Source: Sporocytophaga myxococcoides DSM 11118 (GTDB lineage: Bacteria; Bacteroidota; Bacteroidia; Cytophagales; Cytophagaceae). Taken from it: a stretch of DNA of 64,000 nucleotides. The stretch spans positions 1 to 64,000 of the forward strand of contig NZ_AUFX01000018.1 in the NCBI RefSeq assembly GCF_000426725.1, read 5' to 3'. The notes under the pieces were generated by a model. The model was not told the DNA's origin. It ran no database searches and worked only from the letters and a program-made list of their open reading frames with translations. Of this stretch, positions 27,668 to 35,876 are shown piece by piece; position 1 is the first letter of the stretch, and each line of letters starts with the position of its first letter. The position numbers were made by a program, and so were the translations under genes.

Positions 27668-27794
27668 AAAATCTTTTTCAATTTTAAAAATTTATCCTGG
27701 TTTTACACTTTATTCTGACTTTCAAATAGCCTCACTTCTAAGAGGGAGGCTATTGAAAACAGAGCATTAACCTTACTAAAATTTTATTTAAAAT

Positions 27795-27873
27795 ATCAAT
27801 GACCATTATCCCATCTGCCGATACAAAGTTCAATCATAAAATAATCAACCAGCACATCCCAATGGTCATTGAT
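27795..27873. repeat. 13-bp perfect inverted repeat
   Basis: ATCAATGACCATT (27795-27807) and AATGGTCATTGAT (27861-27873) are perfect reverse complements separated by 53 bp. The element lies just downstream of the ECF sigma operon on its strand. The long loop and lack of a T tract argue against a plain terminator; it may be a recombinase site, a small mobile-element remnant or an mRNA 3' structure. Confidence 0.5.
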
Positions 27874-27882
27874 TAATAATCA

Positions 27883-28140
27883 TTAATTTCCCGGAATGTT
27901 AATATAATTGCTCATTCCTTTTATTCCGGGATTATCAATAAGATTGACAACAGACACTATTTCTATTCCTGTAATACTATCATTTCTATGCGTGTCCAAC
28001 AGATCTGTGAAAATTTCACTGAGATTATTGGTCACAGAGACAACCATCCGTTTTTCTTTTGTCCTATCATCTGAAAATTCGTCGTGTCCATCAACCGTTC
28101 TGGTAAGGTTGTATTCGATCAAAAAGTTGCTTATTCTCAT
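27883..28140 (-). CDS. Hypothetical protein in the ECF sigma operon
   Basis: An 85-residue soluble protein without a recognised family. It starts within the end of the preceding gene (4-bp ATGA overlap at 28137-28140), so it is translated together with it. It contains a charged middle (DGHDEFSDDRTKEKRM). It is the third gene of an operon headed by the sigma factor and is a candidate accessory regulator only by position. Confidence 0.6.
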   Translation of the reverse strand: MRISNFLIEYNLTRTVDGHDEFSDDRTKEKRMVVSVTNNLSEIFTDLLDTHRNDSITGIEIVSVVNLIDNPGIKGMSNYINIPGN

Positions 28141-28505
28141 GCATTGTCGCCTTTTTCACTTTCTCCCTGACACTGATTTTCAAAAGGATTTCCACCCCAA
28201 CAATGAGAAAACTTTTTCATGTATTTTTCCCTTTCCTCCGGACTAAGTTTAGCCATTTTACGCTCAAATCTTTTTCTCCAGAAAAAATTATGCTGAGGGC
28301 CTCCGCAACCTCTTCTTCCAAATCCGGAAAAGAGAATCTTAGAAAGAACAAATAAACCTAAAGCCTGATATATATTAATGGAAGGGCCGTGGAACAAATC
28401 CGGAACCAGCCAGTTCCAAAGTTGCATTGTAATGAATCCAAACAGCACTACTGCAAGGAATCCTAGAATGACAAACTTGATCGCTTTTTTAAAACAAAAA
28501 CCCAT
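28137..28505 (-). CDS. Small two-segment membrane protein in the ECF sigma operon
   Basis: A 122-residue protein with hydrophobic segments at about 8-31 and 44-62, then a basic, Gly/Cys-containing cytoplasmic or periplasmic tail (FGRRGCGGPQHNFFWRKRFE, KLSPEEREKYMKKFSHCWGG). It starts 6 bp after the sigma factor stop. A membrane protein directly after an ECF sigma gene is the position of an anti-sigma factor, but no zinc anti-sigma (HxxxCxxC) motif is present, so that role is only a guess. Confidence 0.65.
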   Translation of the reverse strand: MGFCFKKAIKFVILGFLAVVLFGFITMQLWNWLVPDLFHGPSINIYQALGLFVLSKILFSGFGRRGCGGPQHNFFWRKRFERKMAKLSPEEREKYMKKFSHCWGGNPFENQCQGESEKGDNA

Positions 28506-28511
28506 AACTCC

Positions 28512-29087
28512 TTATTTTTTAATTTCCTTATAAAACTCCTGCAAACGCTTTCTTAAATGAAGCACTGCATATCTTTTTCTACTGATCAATGTATTTACCG
28601 GCTCTCCGGTGATCTCTGACATATCTTTAAAACTCTGGTCTTCAAACTCGTGCATCATAAAGACTTCTTTCTGCTCTGCAGGCAGCTCGTCTAAAGCCTC
28701 TTGCACGGCTTCCCATAATAAGTTTTTAAAGTATTCGTCGTCAGGAGTGTTTCCCAGATCGGGTAAGATTTCTTCAAGAAATAAGCCTTCGTTATCTTTC
28801 ACAGTTTCATTATAATCTGTAAATGTTTCCGGTTTCTTCTTTCTGTAAAGGTCAGTAATTTTGTTTCTCGCCACCCTAAACAACCAGGAGGTGATCTGAT
28901 CAATGGTATCTATACTTCCTGAAGCCTGAGTAAGCTGAAAAAAGACATCCTGCAGAATATCCTCAGCATCTTCTTTTGCTTTGACCCTTTTCCTGATAAA
29001 ATTAAACAGCTTATTCCTCTCCTTGCGGACAGTCTGCTCTATTTTATCCTTTTGATTCTGGGTCATGTATATTGGTAGAGATTCCAT
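28512..29087 (-). CDS. ECF-type RNA polymerase sigma factor
   Basis: A 191-residue sigma-70 family factor of the extracytoplasmic-function type. Region 2 is at about 20-90 (KAKEDAEDILQDVFFQL, SWLFRVARNKITDLYRKKK) and region 4 at about 130-185 (LDELPAEQKEVFMMHEFEDQ, then VNTLISRKRYAVLHLRKRL). It directs RNA polymerase to a dedicated set of promoters. It heads a three-gene operon with two small genes. Its upstream region is shared with the divergent leader and EamA transporter and includes an FNR-like box at 29251-29264. Confidence 0.9.
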   Translation of the reverse strand: MESLPIYMTQNQKDKIEQTVRKERNKLFNFIRKRVKAKEDAEDILQDVFFQLTQASGSIDTIDQITSWLFRVARNKITDLYRKKKPETFTDYNETVKDNEGLFLEEILPDLGNTPDDEYFKNLLWEAVQEALDELPAEQKEVFMMHEFEDQSFKDMSEITGEPVNTLISRKRYAVLHLRKRLQEFYKEIKK

Positions 29088-29250
29088 TTAATGGTGTTGA
29101 CGGATAAGTTCAGAAAATATTTTAAGGAAAATTGTTTTTTTTTATTTTCCTTAAAATTTCTGATCAAAGTCATTCACACAATAGTTTTAACCACTTAATT
29201 ATCTGAACTATAATTTTCTTTGCTAATTAAAAAATCTTCAAAAAAATTTA

Positions 29251-29264
29251 TTGACACATGTCAA
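29251..29264. promoter_or_regulatory. Crp/Fnr-type palindrome TTGACACATGTCAA
   Basis: A perfect 6-bp inverted repeat TTGACA/TGTCAA with 2-bp spacing, matching the general TTGAN6TCAA form of FNR/FixK-type boxes. It lies in the divergent region between the ECF sigma gene and the EamA leader, about 35 bp upstream of the predicted -33 element of the latter. A Crp/Fnr-family gene exists in this window at 59586-60164, but no link is shown. Confidence 0.4.
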
Positions 29265-29298
29265 ATAACAATGTTGAACAAAAAATAAAACCTATTCT

Positions 29299-29330
29299 TT
29301 TGTCTTATCTGTGAAATCTTCATATGTTTG
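29299..29330 (+). promoter_or_regulatory. Bacteroidota sigma-A type promoter for the leader RNA
   Basis: TTTG at 29299-29302 and TATGTTTG at 29323-29330, separated by 20 bp, match the Bacteroidota primary promoter (TTTG at -33 and TAnnTTTG at -7). The start of transcription would be near 29337, directly before the folded leader. Confidence 0.65.
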
Positions 29331-29336
29331 TTATAT

Positions 29337-29492
29337 ATAAAAAAATAAAAAGTGCTAATACTTAAGTCACATATCACGGCAATTATTGCGGTCCCTTGCA
29401 GAGACCGGTCCGGGATATGTATTGGCTAAAAGAAAAGGTTTATTCCATACAGATATAGAAAATCCCGGACTATTGTCCGGGATTTTTTTTTT
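29337..29492 (+). ncRNA. Structured leader or small RNA with competing terminator (attenuator candidate)
   Basis: The predicted transcript begins near 29337. ACATATC (29369-29375) pairs with GATATGT (29414-29420), enclosing a hairpin GCAA/TTGC (29379-29389) and a hairpin GGTC/GACC (29390-29406), a three-way-junction layout. The terminator at 29461-29492 has a 5' arm ATCCCGGAC (29462-29470) that can alternatively pair with GTCCGGGAT at 29408-29416, an exact copy of the terminator's own 3' arm. The two pairings exclude each other, as in a transcription attenuator or riboswitch. It does not match any riboswitch class I can name. A free-standing small RNA is the alternative. Confidence 0.55.
29461..29492 (+). 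terminator. Rho-independent terminator within the EamA leader
   Basis: A 10-bp stem AATCCCGGAC/GTCCGGGATT with a TATT loop is followed by a run of T up to 29492. It lies 77 bp before the EamA ATG and far from any upstream plus-strand gene end, so its job must be to stop the leader transcript. Confidence 0.88.
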
Positions 29493-29569
29493 GTATATAC
29501 ACAAAACTAAATGGGAACTAATTGAACTGAAAATTTGGTAGTTATTAAGCCTTCTAAATAAATAACAAT

Positions 29570-30496
29570 ATGTTAAAAGAAGAGAGAAAAGCAACTGACT
29601 GGCTTCTGATAGGAGCTTTTGCCGCTGTATATATTATATGGGGATCAACATATTTGGGAATTCGCTATGCAATTGAAAGTTTTCCACCTTTTTTCATGGC
29701 TGGAACCCGTTTCCTTGCGGCAGGATTAATATTATATTTCACAGGAAGACTAAAGGGAGCTCCTGTTCCTGAAATTAAAGAAATCAAAACATCTACCATT
29801 GCCGGATTTCTATTACTGGTATTAGGTAATGGAGGCCTTGTATGGGCAGAGCAAAGAATACCATCTTCTGTAGCAGCTCTGCTGATTACAATTGAACCTG
29901 TATGGATTGTCCTTTTATTATGGATGTTTAAAACAGATAATAAACCAAACCTGCTAACATGGATAGGAATTCTAATTGGCATGGCAGGTATGGTATTTAT
30001 GACTGGTACCGGAGCTGGTAAAGATTTAGTTAAAGCTGATTCATTAAGTATTTTTGCCATTCTGATTTCTACCCTTGCATGGGCATTAGGATCTGTCTAT
30101 GGTACCAGGGCAAAATTTCCATCCTCTCCTTTAGTAGCAACAGGATTGCAAATGCTTTCAGGAGGTATAATACTGCTGATCATTTCATATTTCAGCGGAG
30201 AATTTACAAACATCAACCTTGATTCAGTAAGCTCTAAGTCATTATGGGCATTTGTCTATCTGATAATATTCGGGTCACTGATAGGCTTTACTGCCTATGC
30301 ATATTTACTCAAAGAGGCACATCCATCTCAGGTATCAACTTATGCCTATGTTAATCCTGTCATAGCTGTAATCTTAGGTGTTTTTGTAGGAAACGAAAAA
30401 CTTACCAATCAGACCATGCTCGCCGGCGGCCTTATCATTGTTGCAGTAATGGTTATCTGGCTCAGCGGAAGGCCTAAAAAAGTTTTAAAACAGTGA
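29570..30496 (+). CDS. EamA/DMT-superfamily transporter
   Basis: A 308-residue inner membrane protein with about ten hydrophobic segments in two homologous halves, each an EamA domain (first half WGSTYLGIRYAIESFPPFFM, second half AWALGSVYGTRAKF). The motif PVIAVILGVFVGNEKL in the last third is typical. These proteins export amino acids or other metabolites; the substrate is unknown. It is preceded by a promoter, a folded leader and a terminator (29299-29492), so expression may be controlled by termination read-through. Confidence 0.9.
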   Translation: MLKEERKATDWLLIGAFAAVYIIWGSTYLGIRYAIESFPPFFMAGTRFLAAGLILYFTGRLKGAPVPEIKEIKTSTIAGFLLLVLGNGGLVWAEQRIPSSVAALLITIEPVWIVLLLWMFKTDNKPNLLTWIGILIGMAGMVFMTGTGAGKDLVKADSLSIFAILISTLAWALGSVYGTRAKFPSSPLVATGLQMLSGGIILLIISYFSGEFTNINLDSVSSKSLWAFVYLIIFGSLIGFTAYAYLLKEAHPSQVSTYAYVNPVIAVILGVFVGNEKLTNQTMLAGGLIIVAVMVIWLSGRPKKVLKQ

Positions 30497-30502
30497 TTTC
30501 TT

Positions 30503-30531
30503 TAAAGGTTCCCGATGAGGGACCTTTTTTT
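30503..30531 (+). terminator. Rho-independent terminator after the EamA gene
   Basis: AAAGGTTCCC and GGGACCTTT form a stem with one bulged T and a GATGA loop, followed by a run of T. It starts 7 bp after the transporter stop. Confidence 0.75.
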
Positions 30532-30643
30532 ATCCCTAAGAATCACACTCTTGATATGAATATCAATTCGTCAGAACAAACATTTGTATTTATATCGCAC
30601 GATTTTAAAGCTGCCACTGTTTTAAAATAAAACCCCGAGGCTT

Positions 30644-30943
30644 ATGGATATCCTACATGATAACATAGAGAGGAAATTCTATACTTTTATAGATGATAAA
30701 GAATATTTCCTTGAATACAATGTGGTGAATGATGATCTATGGGAATTCACATGTAATTACATTTCAAGAATCATCACTAACCTTAAAGAAATCAATGTGC
30801 GTGAATCTATCATTGAACATGCACTTGATTATATGAAGAATAACAATATAAAACTTTTTGAGAGCGGATCGTGCTTTGATGTCAGGGATTTTATCGATAG
30901 GAAAAAGGAAATTGATTACCTCTTAAACTATGTCATAAAATAG
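30644..30943 (+). CDS. Degenerate GNAT-like (YidJ/CG-type) small protein
   Basis: A 99-residue protein whose order of elements (IERKFYTFIDDKEYFLEYNV, then IIEHALDYMKNNNIKLFESG, then IDRKKEIDYLL) resembles the small N-acetyltransferase family Acetyltransf_CG, where the last block is CPFVxxYxxRHPEYxDL. The acetyl-CoA-binding RGxGIG loop expected in the middle is missing, so if the relationship is right it is probably not an acetyltransferase. This is a weak similarity seen by eye. Confidence 0.45.
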   Translation: MDILHDNIERKFYTFIDDKEYFLEYNVVNDDLWEFTCNYISRIITNLKEINVRESIIEHALDYMKNNNIKLFESGSCFDVRDFIDRKKEIDYLLNYVIK

Positions 30944-30989
30944 TCCGGAAGACTTAATCGTACTCTGATTTCATTCGTATAAATTGCAG

Positions 30990-31016
30990 AAACAAAGTTT
31001 TAAGCTTTGTTTTTTC
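30990..31016 (+). terminator. Terminator abutting the next start codon
   Basis: AACAAAG and CTTTGTT form a 7-bp stem with a 7-nt loop followed by a T run. It lies 47 bp after the stop of the gene at 30644 and ends 5 bp before the ATG at 31021, taking the place of that gene's ribosome-binding region. Confidence 0.55.
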
Positions 31017-31020
31017 TATT

Positions 31021-31521
31021 ATGGATATCAGGAAAGAATTGTTAAAGGAACATTCAAAAGCTCAGATCAATAAAATCTGCAAATACATTAGCAATGACCA
31101 GGAACGTTTCGAAGAACTCATGAATATTTTTCTTAACGGAGAAACCCGATTAGTTCAAAGAGCTTCGTGGGCTGTAAGCACAATTGCAGAAGAACATCCT
31201 TATCTGATAAAACCATACTTAAAAAGGATGGTCAGAAACTTAAAGAAAAATGCGCATGATGCCGTTAAACGGAATACCTTGCGCATTTTTCAATTTATGG
31301 AAATACCTGCTTCCGTTCAGGGTGAATTGTTGGATTTATGTTTTGATTATTTGATTACCACAAAAGTTCCAGTAGCAATTAAAGCTTTTGCGATGACAGT
31401 AGCCTATAATTTATCTGCTAAAGAAGAGGATTTGCTTAAAGAATTAAAAATAATTTTGCAAGACCAGTTGCCCTTTTCAAGCCCTGCATTTAAATCCAGA
31501 GCTCATAAAATATTAAAATAA
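31021..31521 (+). CDS. HEAT-repeat-like helical protein
   Basis: A 166-residue all-helical protein with paired amphipathic helices resembling HEAT repeats (LVQRASWAVSTIAEEHPYLI, AVKRNTLRIFQFMEIPASVQ, VAIKAFAMTVAYNLSAKEED). It has no signal peptide and no catalytic motif. HEAT proteins are scaffolds; the partner is unknown. The start codon lies directly after a terminator-like hairpin. Confidence 0.7.
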   Translation: MDIRKELLKEHSKAQINKICKYISNDQERFEELMNIFLNGETRLVQRASWAVSTIAEEHPYLIKPYLKRMVRNLKKNAHDAVKRNTLRIFQFMEIPASVQGELLDLCFDYLITTKVPVAIKAFAMTVAYNLSAKEEDLLKELKIILQDQLPFSSPAFKSRAHKILK

Positions 31522-31596
31522 AAGGCTTTACATACCATTTTTAAAATTCTATCAGACGTTTTCAAACAATATGAAATTTTAATATGTTAAATATAT

Positions 31597-31698
31597 AACG
31601 GGGTTCAAGCGGTGAGATAAGGAAAGTGAAGAGAAGGTAATAGACCTCGTTCATGGATTGATAAACTAAAGATAGTCCTGTAAGACTATCTTTTTTTT
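31597..31698 (+). ncRNA. Candidate small structured RNA ending in a terminator
   Basis: AACGGGGTT (31597-31605) can pair with GACCTCGTT (31643-31651, two G-U pairs), enclosing a purine-rich loop (GATAAGGAAAGTGAAGAGAA). It is followed by a strong terminator: stem AAAGATAGTC/GACTATCTTT (31668-31693) and eight T. The segment holds no open frame. It could be an independent sRNA or the 3' UTR of the HEAT-like gene that ends 75 bp earlier; no clear promoter was seen. Confidence 0.35.
31668..31698 (+). terminator. Rho-independent terminator
   Basis: A perfect 10-bp stem AAAGATAGTC/GACTATCTTT has a 6-nt loop and is followed by a run of T. It ends either the HEAT-like gene transcript or the small RNA proposed upstream. 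Confidence 0.85.
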
Positions 31699-31789
31699 GT
31701 GGTATTAATTAAAAATTAACAAGTTATACTCAAACCAAAAATTTCCATTTCCGTTTTCAGCATTAAATCAGTTATAAAAATTAATAGCC

Positions 31790-31990
31790 ATGTTAGAATA
31801 CAGTATTCATATATTAGAAAAAGTCAGTTTTGACAAAAGCCTCTTTGAAAAGGAATTAAATAAGTCTATCAATCTTTTAAGTCCACAAGAAACACTGCAA
31901 CTTGAGAAATGGGTGGAATTCAATTATGGGGAAAAATTTCCTGATATAATAAAGAATTTTAAGAACCTGTACTATATCTCTTATAACTAA
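31790..31990 (+). CDS. Small hypothetical protein (66 aa)
   Basis: A 66-residue acidic helical protein (FDKSLFEKELNKSINLLSPQ, ETLQLEKWVEFNYGEKFPDI). No family is recognised. It stands between two clear terminators (31668-31698 and 32013-32038), has a good ATG and lies on the same strand as its neighbours, which supports it as a real short gene. Confidence 0.55.
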   Translation: MLEYSIHILEKVSFDKSLFEKELNKSINLLSPQETLQLEKWVEFNYGEKFPDIIKNFKNLYYISYN

Positions 31991-32012
31991 TTAAAGAGCT
32001 CATAAAATATTC

Positions 32013-32038
32013 AAGGCACAGAAAAACTTCTGTGCCTT
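32013..32038 (+). terminator. Rho-independent terminator
   Basis: A perfect 11-bp stem AAGGCACAGAA/TTCTGTGCCTT with an AAAC loop is followed by TTTTC. It lies 22 bp after the stop of the 66-residue gene. Confidence 0.85.
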
Positions 32039-32133
32039 TTCTTTTAATGTACAATTAAAATTTATGGAGAATAAATCATAAAAAAGACGAAATTGCAAAT
32101 TCAGTAATAGGAGCCTACTGAGAATGTAATGAT

Positions 32134-33051
32134 ATGAAAGTCTTTAATTTAATTTTTATCTGCCTCACCTTACCTTATCTATCCTTTGCACAGGATGATC
32201 TCAGCAAAATGCTTGATGAAGACTCTCCGAAGACTGAAAATCCATTGGTACATTATTCGTTTAAAGGAACACGGCTAATCAACCTTCAAACAGTGGAGAC
32301 TCTTCGTAAAGGTTCTCTGGATTTTCGTATCTCTCACAGATTCGGAAATTTCAGTTCTGGAAGTTCTAATTTCTGGGGGCTTGATGGTCCTGCCAATATA
32401 AGACTCGGATTGGATTACAGTATTACTGATCATTTTACAATCGGTATTGGAAGAAGTTCTTTTGGAAAACTTGCAGACGGATTTCTTAAATACAAGTTGT
32501 TAAGTCAAAGACTTGCTGGTGGCACTCCCGTAACAATTACTATTATATCTAGTCTCAATATCATCACAACAAAAAATGGAGAAAACACTATTACTGGTGT
32601 TAACCAGTTTAACAATTTCCCTAATAGGTTCTCTTATCTTTTTCAAGCACTGGTTGCCAGAAAGTTTAATGAAAGATTAACATTACAGGTTACCCCTACC
32701 TTTATTCACTATAACCTGAAAAAAGAAGGCAACCGTAATGATATATTTGCCATTGCAGGATCAGGTAGATTTAAAATAAGTAAAAGAATTGCCATAACAG
32801 GAGAATATATCTTAAGATTAAATAATTATGCATCACCGGATATTTACTATAACAGCGCTGGCATTGGCATAGATATTGAAACTGGTGGACACGTGTTTCA
32901 ATTGTTTGTAACGAACTCTATGGGTATCAATGAAGTTCAATTCATACCTTATACAGAAGCTTCATGGAAGAAGGGACAGATTAGGCTTGGCTTCAATGTT
33001 TCAAGAATCTTCACTCTAAACAGGAAAAACAAATCAGAATGGACAAAGTAA
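32134..33051 (+). CDS. DUF5777 outer membrane beta-barrel protein (copy 1)
   Basis: A 305-residue protein with a signal peptide (1-19, ending SFA). The family motifs are clear: FKGTRLINLQTVETLRKGSL, FRISHRFGNFSSGSSNFWGL, IRLGLDYSITDHFTIGIGRS, then FLKYKLL. The rest is amphipathic beta-strands, and the family is expected in the outer membrane. Its paralogue at 61672-62622 shares the same motifs. It is followed 18 bp later by a YceI-family gene, as in the second copy, which suggests a functional pair. Confidence 0.88.
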   Translation: MKVFNLIFICLTLPYLSFAQDDLSKMLDEDSPKTENPLVHYSFKGTRLINLQTVETLRKGSLDFRISHRFGNFSSGSSNFWGLDGPANIRLGLDYSITDHFTIGIGRSSFGKLADGFLKYKLLSQRLAGGTPVTITIISSLNIITTKNGENTITGVNQFNNFPNRFSYLFQALVARKFNERLTLQVTPTFIHYNLKKEGNRNDIFAIAGSGRFKISKRIAITGEYILRLNNYASPDIYYNSAGIGIDIETGGHVFQLFVTNSMGINEVQFIPYTEASWKKGQIRLGFNVSRIFTLNRKNKSEWTK

Positions 33052-33069
33052 GATTTTAATTATACCCAA

Positions 33070-33627
33070 ATGAAATTTTATCGAGGAGTTCTTATTATAA
33101 CGTTTATAATTGCTTTTTCAATAGAGGGATTTTCCCAGATTTACAAAAGCAAAGAAAAGAATTTAAACGTTTCATTTTTCTCAGAAACACCTCTCGAAAA
33201 TATTGACGCATCAAGTAATGCTGGAAAAGGATTAATCAATCTGGTGAATGATTCACTTGTTTTTAAGATACCTGTTAACAGTTTTCATTTTAAGAACTCA
33301 TTAATGCAAGACCATTTTAATGAGAACTACATGGAAACTGAAACCTATCCTGATGCCTGGTTTAAAGGTAAACTAAATGTCCCAGTCAATAAAGCAACTC
33401 CAGGTAAAACTGATGTATTGGTCACTGGCTTTTTAGATATTCATGGGGTTAAACGATACAGGGAAATAAAGGGCATTCTCAATATTAATGAAGATGGTAC
33501 GATTCTTCTCTCTTCAGACTTCACAGTAAAATTGAAAGATCACAACATTAAAGTTCCCAGCATTGTATGGGAGAAAATAGCTGAAGAAGTGCTTGTAAAA
33601 GTAAGAGGTAATTTTATACCAAAATAA
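33070..33627 (+). CDS. YceI-family periplasmic protein (copy 1)
   Basis: A 185-residue exported protein with a signal peptide (1-22). YceI-like lipocalin features include FFSETPLENIDASS, FKNSLMQDHFNENYMETETY and VTGFLDIHGVKRYREIKG. YceI proteins bind polyisoprenoid or amide-type lipids in a beta-barrel. It forms an operon with the DUF5777 gene before it and has a paralogue at 62616-63182 in the same arrangement. Confidence 0.88.
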   Translation: MKFYRGVLIITFIIAFSIEGFSQIYKSKEKNLNVSFFSETPLENIDASSNAGKGLINLVNDSLVFKIPVNSFHFKNSLMQDHFNENYMETETYPDAWFKGKLNVPVNKATPGKTDVLVTGFLDIHGVKRYREIKGILNINEDGTILLSSDFTVKLKDHNIKVPSIVWEKIAEEVLVKVRGNFIPK

Positions 33628-33662
33628 AATTACCTCATATCATTATTCATTGTTGAATAAAT

Positions 33663-35582
33663 CTATTCAACAATTTCAATTTCTGTTCTTCTGTTTAGCT
33701 GTTTATTATCAGCAGAATCGTTGGGTGCAACCGGCTTTGATTCACCATATCCTTTATAGGAAAGCCTTTCTGCTGATATACCTTTGTTAATCAAATAGTC
33801 TTTTACAGCATGGGCTCGATTTTCTGATAACTTAAGATTATAGTCATCATTACCATCACTGTCTGTATGACCTGAGATTAGCATCTTAATAGAAGGATTA
33901 GATGTCAGAATCTCTTGAACCCTCTCCAACTCTGTCTCTGACTCTTTTCTCAATATAGCTTTGTCCACGTCAAAAAACACGTTACGAAGTATAAATACAG
34001 TACCTTTCTTCAGTCCTTCCATGCAGATTTCATCATCAATTTCTTTATAATGATCGAGGAAGGGAATATCTATGTTCTTAGAATAAAAAACATATCCTGG
34101 TGCTTCTACTGTAATACCATAGTTTTTACCCGCTGGTAAAATGACAATGTATTTACCTGTACTACTGTTGGATGAATATTTCCCAATATCCTTTCCTGTA
34201 GAAATATCAGTTACAATAATACTTGCAGCAACAGGCTTTTTACTATCACACCCAATAATTGTACCTTTTAACATTACAAGAGAAGCTTCTGCCTTAGGTC
34301 TCTCAAGTACATATAAATCTTTTTCGCCTACTCCTCCCGTCCTTTCAGAAGCAAAGTATGCTCTTCTATTATCAGCAGACCAAGCAAAGTAAACCTCATC
34401 ATCAGCAGTATTTATAGGATACCCAAGGTTTACAGGCTTAGAGATGACTTGTCCGGTTTCAGTATTTATAGTACAGGAAAAAATATCATAACCTCCCATA
34501 CTGTTGTGTCCTTTGGAACTGAAATAAAGAGTCTTTCCATCAGGGTGAATAAAAGGAGAAAACTCATCTTTGGAGGTATTAATTTCTGTACTTAAAATTG
34601 TAGCAGGACCAAACTCTCCATTTGGTTGGCGCTTACTCATATATATATCCGTTCCCCCGATTCCTCCCTTTTTATTACTAATAAAAAAAAGTACCTTTTG
34701 ATCTGCGGTAATTGTAGCACATGGTTCCCATGAAGGTGTATTGATATTAGGTCCCAGACTCTTAGGTTTAGACCAGGTTTTACCTGTTAAATTACTTACA
34801 TATAAATCCCCATAATATTTACCTTCTTCAACTTTATAAATAAAAATCTGCTGTCCATCAGGTGAAATTCCAACACATGCATCATGAGAAGGAGTATTAA
34901 TTTCATTGCCCAGCTTTTCAGGATTAGTCCACTTATTGTCTTTCTTAGTGGAAATGTAAATATCCTCAAAATATTGATTATCAATTTTAACTCCTCCAGT
35001 GCTGTTATCCCTTCTTGATGTAAAAATCAGTAAGGATTCGTCTGCAGACAATGCTGGCACATAGTCTGGAAATGCACTATTGATAATATTGCCAAGATTT
35101 TTAATTTTAACCTCCACTGGAGCTTTAACCAGTTCAATACCATTTTTGCAATTTTGGATCAGGTCCTCGACTTCCCTGATTTTTTCCTTTTCAGATGAAC
35201 GAAGCATAGATCTATATAAAGTAAGACTTTCAATTGCCTTATCAAACTTATGTGACAAATGATAAGCTTCGCCAAGGTAAAGATCCAATTCAGGTTCTTT
35301 AATACCTCCTGCTTTAGCTTTTAACAAAAAAGGTAATGCTTTTAACTTTTGATCAGATCTGAAAAAAGAAAGACTGATTAAATAGGAAACATCCTGATCA
35401 TTTCCATCCAGGCTATCGGATTTTAGAAAATAAGTCAAGGCTGTTTCATAATCCTCTACTTTGAAATACTCCAAGGCTTTGTCAGTATATTTTCTGGCAG
35501 CTTTTGAATTATTCTGTGAATATGCACCCAGTGCGGACGTCATTAAAATCAGAATAAGGACTCCTCTAAAGAAAAAAAACAT
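33663..35582 (-). CDS. PorE-like OmpA protein (TPR, PD40 propeller, OmpA C-terminal)
   Basis: A 639-residue envelope protein with a signal peptide (1-22, GAYSQ). Residues 28-150 are TPRs (KYTDKALEYFKVEDYETALT). About 170-420 has six PD40/WD40-like blades (DESLLIFTSRRDN, DGKTLYFSSKGHNSMGGYDI). About 435-515 is a carboxypeptidase-regulatory-like domain. About 525-639 is an OmpA peptidoglycan-binding domain (ISGHTDSDG, GYGESKPV, LNRRTEIEI). This order is that of the T9SS component PorE and of OmpA proteins found with PorP/SprF and giant adhesins. It belongs with the convergent cluster that follows. Confidence 0.85.
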   Translation of the reverse strand: MFFFFRGVLILILMTSALGAYSQNNSKAARKYTDKALEYFKVEDYETALTYFLKSDSLDGNDQDVSYLISLSFFRSDQKLKALPFLLKAKAGGIKEPELDLYLGEAYHLSHKFDKAIESLTLYRSMLRSSEKEKIREVEDLIQNCKNGIELVKAPVEVKIKNLGNIINSAFPDYVPALSADESLLIFTSRRDNSTGGVKIDNQYFEDIYISTKKDNKWTNPEKLGNEINTPSHDACVGISPDGQQIFIYKVEEGKYYGDLYVSNLTGKTWSKPKSLGPNINTPSWEPCATITADQKVLFFISNKKGGIGGTDIYMSKRQPNGEFGPATILSTEINTSKDEFSPFIHPDGKTLYFSSKGHNSMGGYDIFSCTINTETGQVISKPVNLGYPINTADDEVYFAWSADNRRAYFASERTGGVGEKDLYVLERPKAEASLVMLKGTIIGCDSKKPVAASIIVTDISTGKDIGKYSSNSSTGKYIVILPAGKNYGITVEAPGYVFYSKNIDIPFLDHYKEIDDEICMEGLKKGTVFILRNVFFDVDKAILRKESETELERVQEILTSNPSIKMLISGHTDSDGNDDYNLKLSENRAHAVKDYLINKGISAERLSYKGYGESKPVAPNDSADNKQLNRRTEIEIVE

Positions 35583-35876
35583 ATTATAAATAAAATTAAA
35601 CTTTTAACGACGAATTGATAGAATTTCAATATTTTAATAGATATTCTGGTTACTTTTTAATCTTTGCTGTAATTCAAAATATCAGGATTTTACGGCTGGC
35701 ATCTGAAAAAGTGACGTTTTTATTGTATTGAAATAAAAATAGATGCCAATTTCAAAAAATAGATTATTTTTGGAGAATTCATTTTCCAGGATATAAATTT
35801 CTGAACAAGACTTTGAATGTTTGAACGTTGAAATTTTGGCATGGCTTTATTAATTACCTAAAAACAATTACCTATA

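Noticed and set aside
28137-28505. Anti-sigma factor identity for the membrane protein after the ECF gene
   Set aside because: Position fits, but there is no zinc anti-sigma or other known anti-sigma motif, so it is kept as hypothetical.
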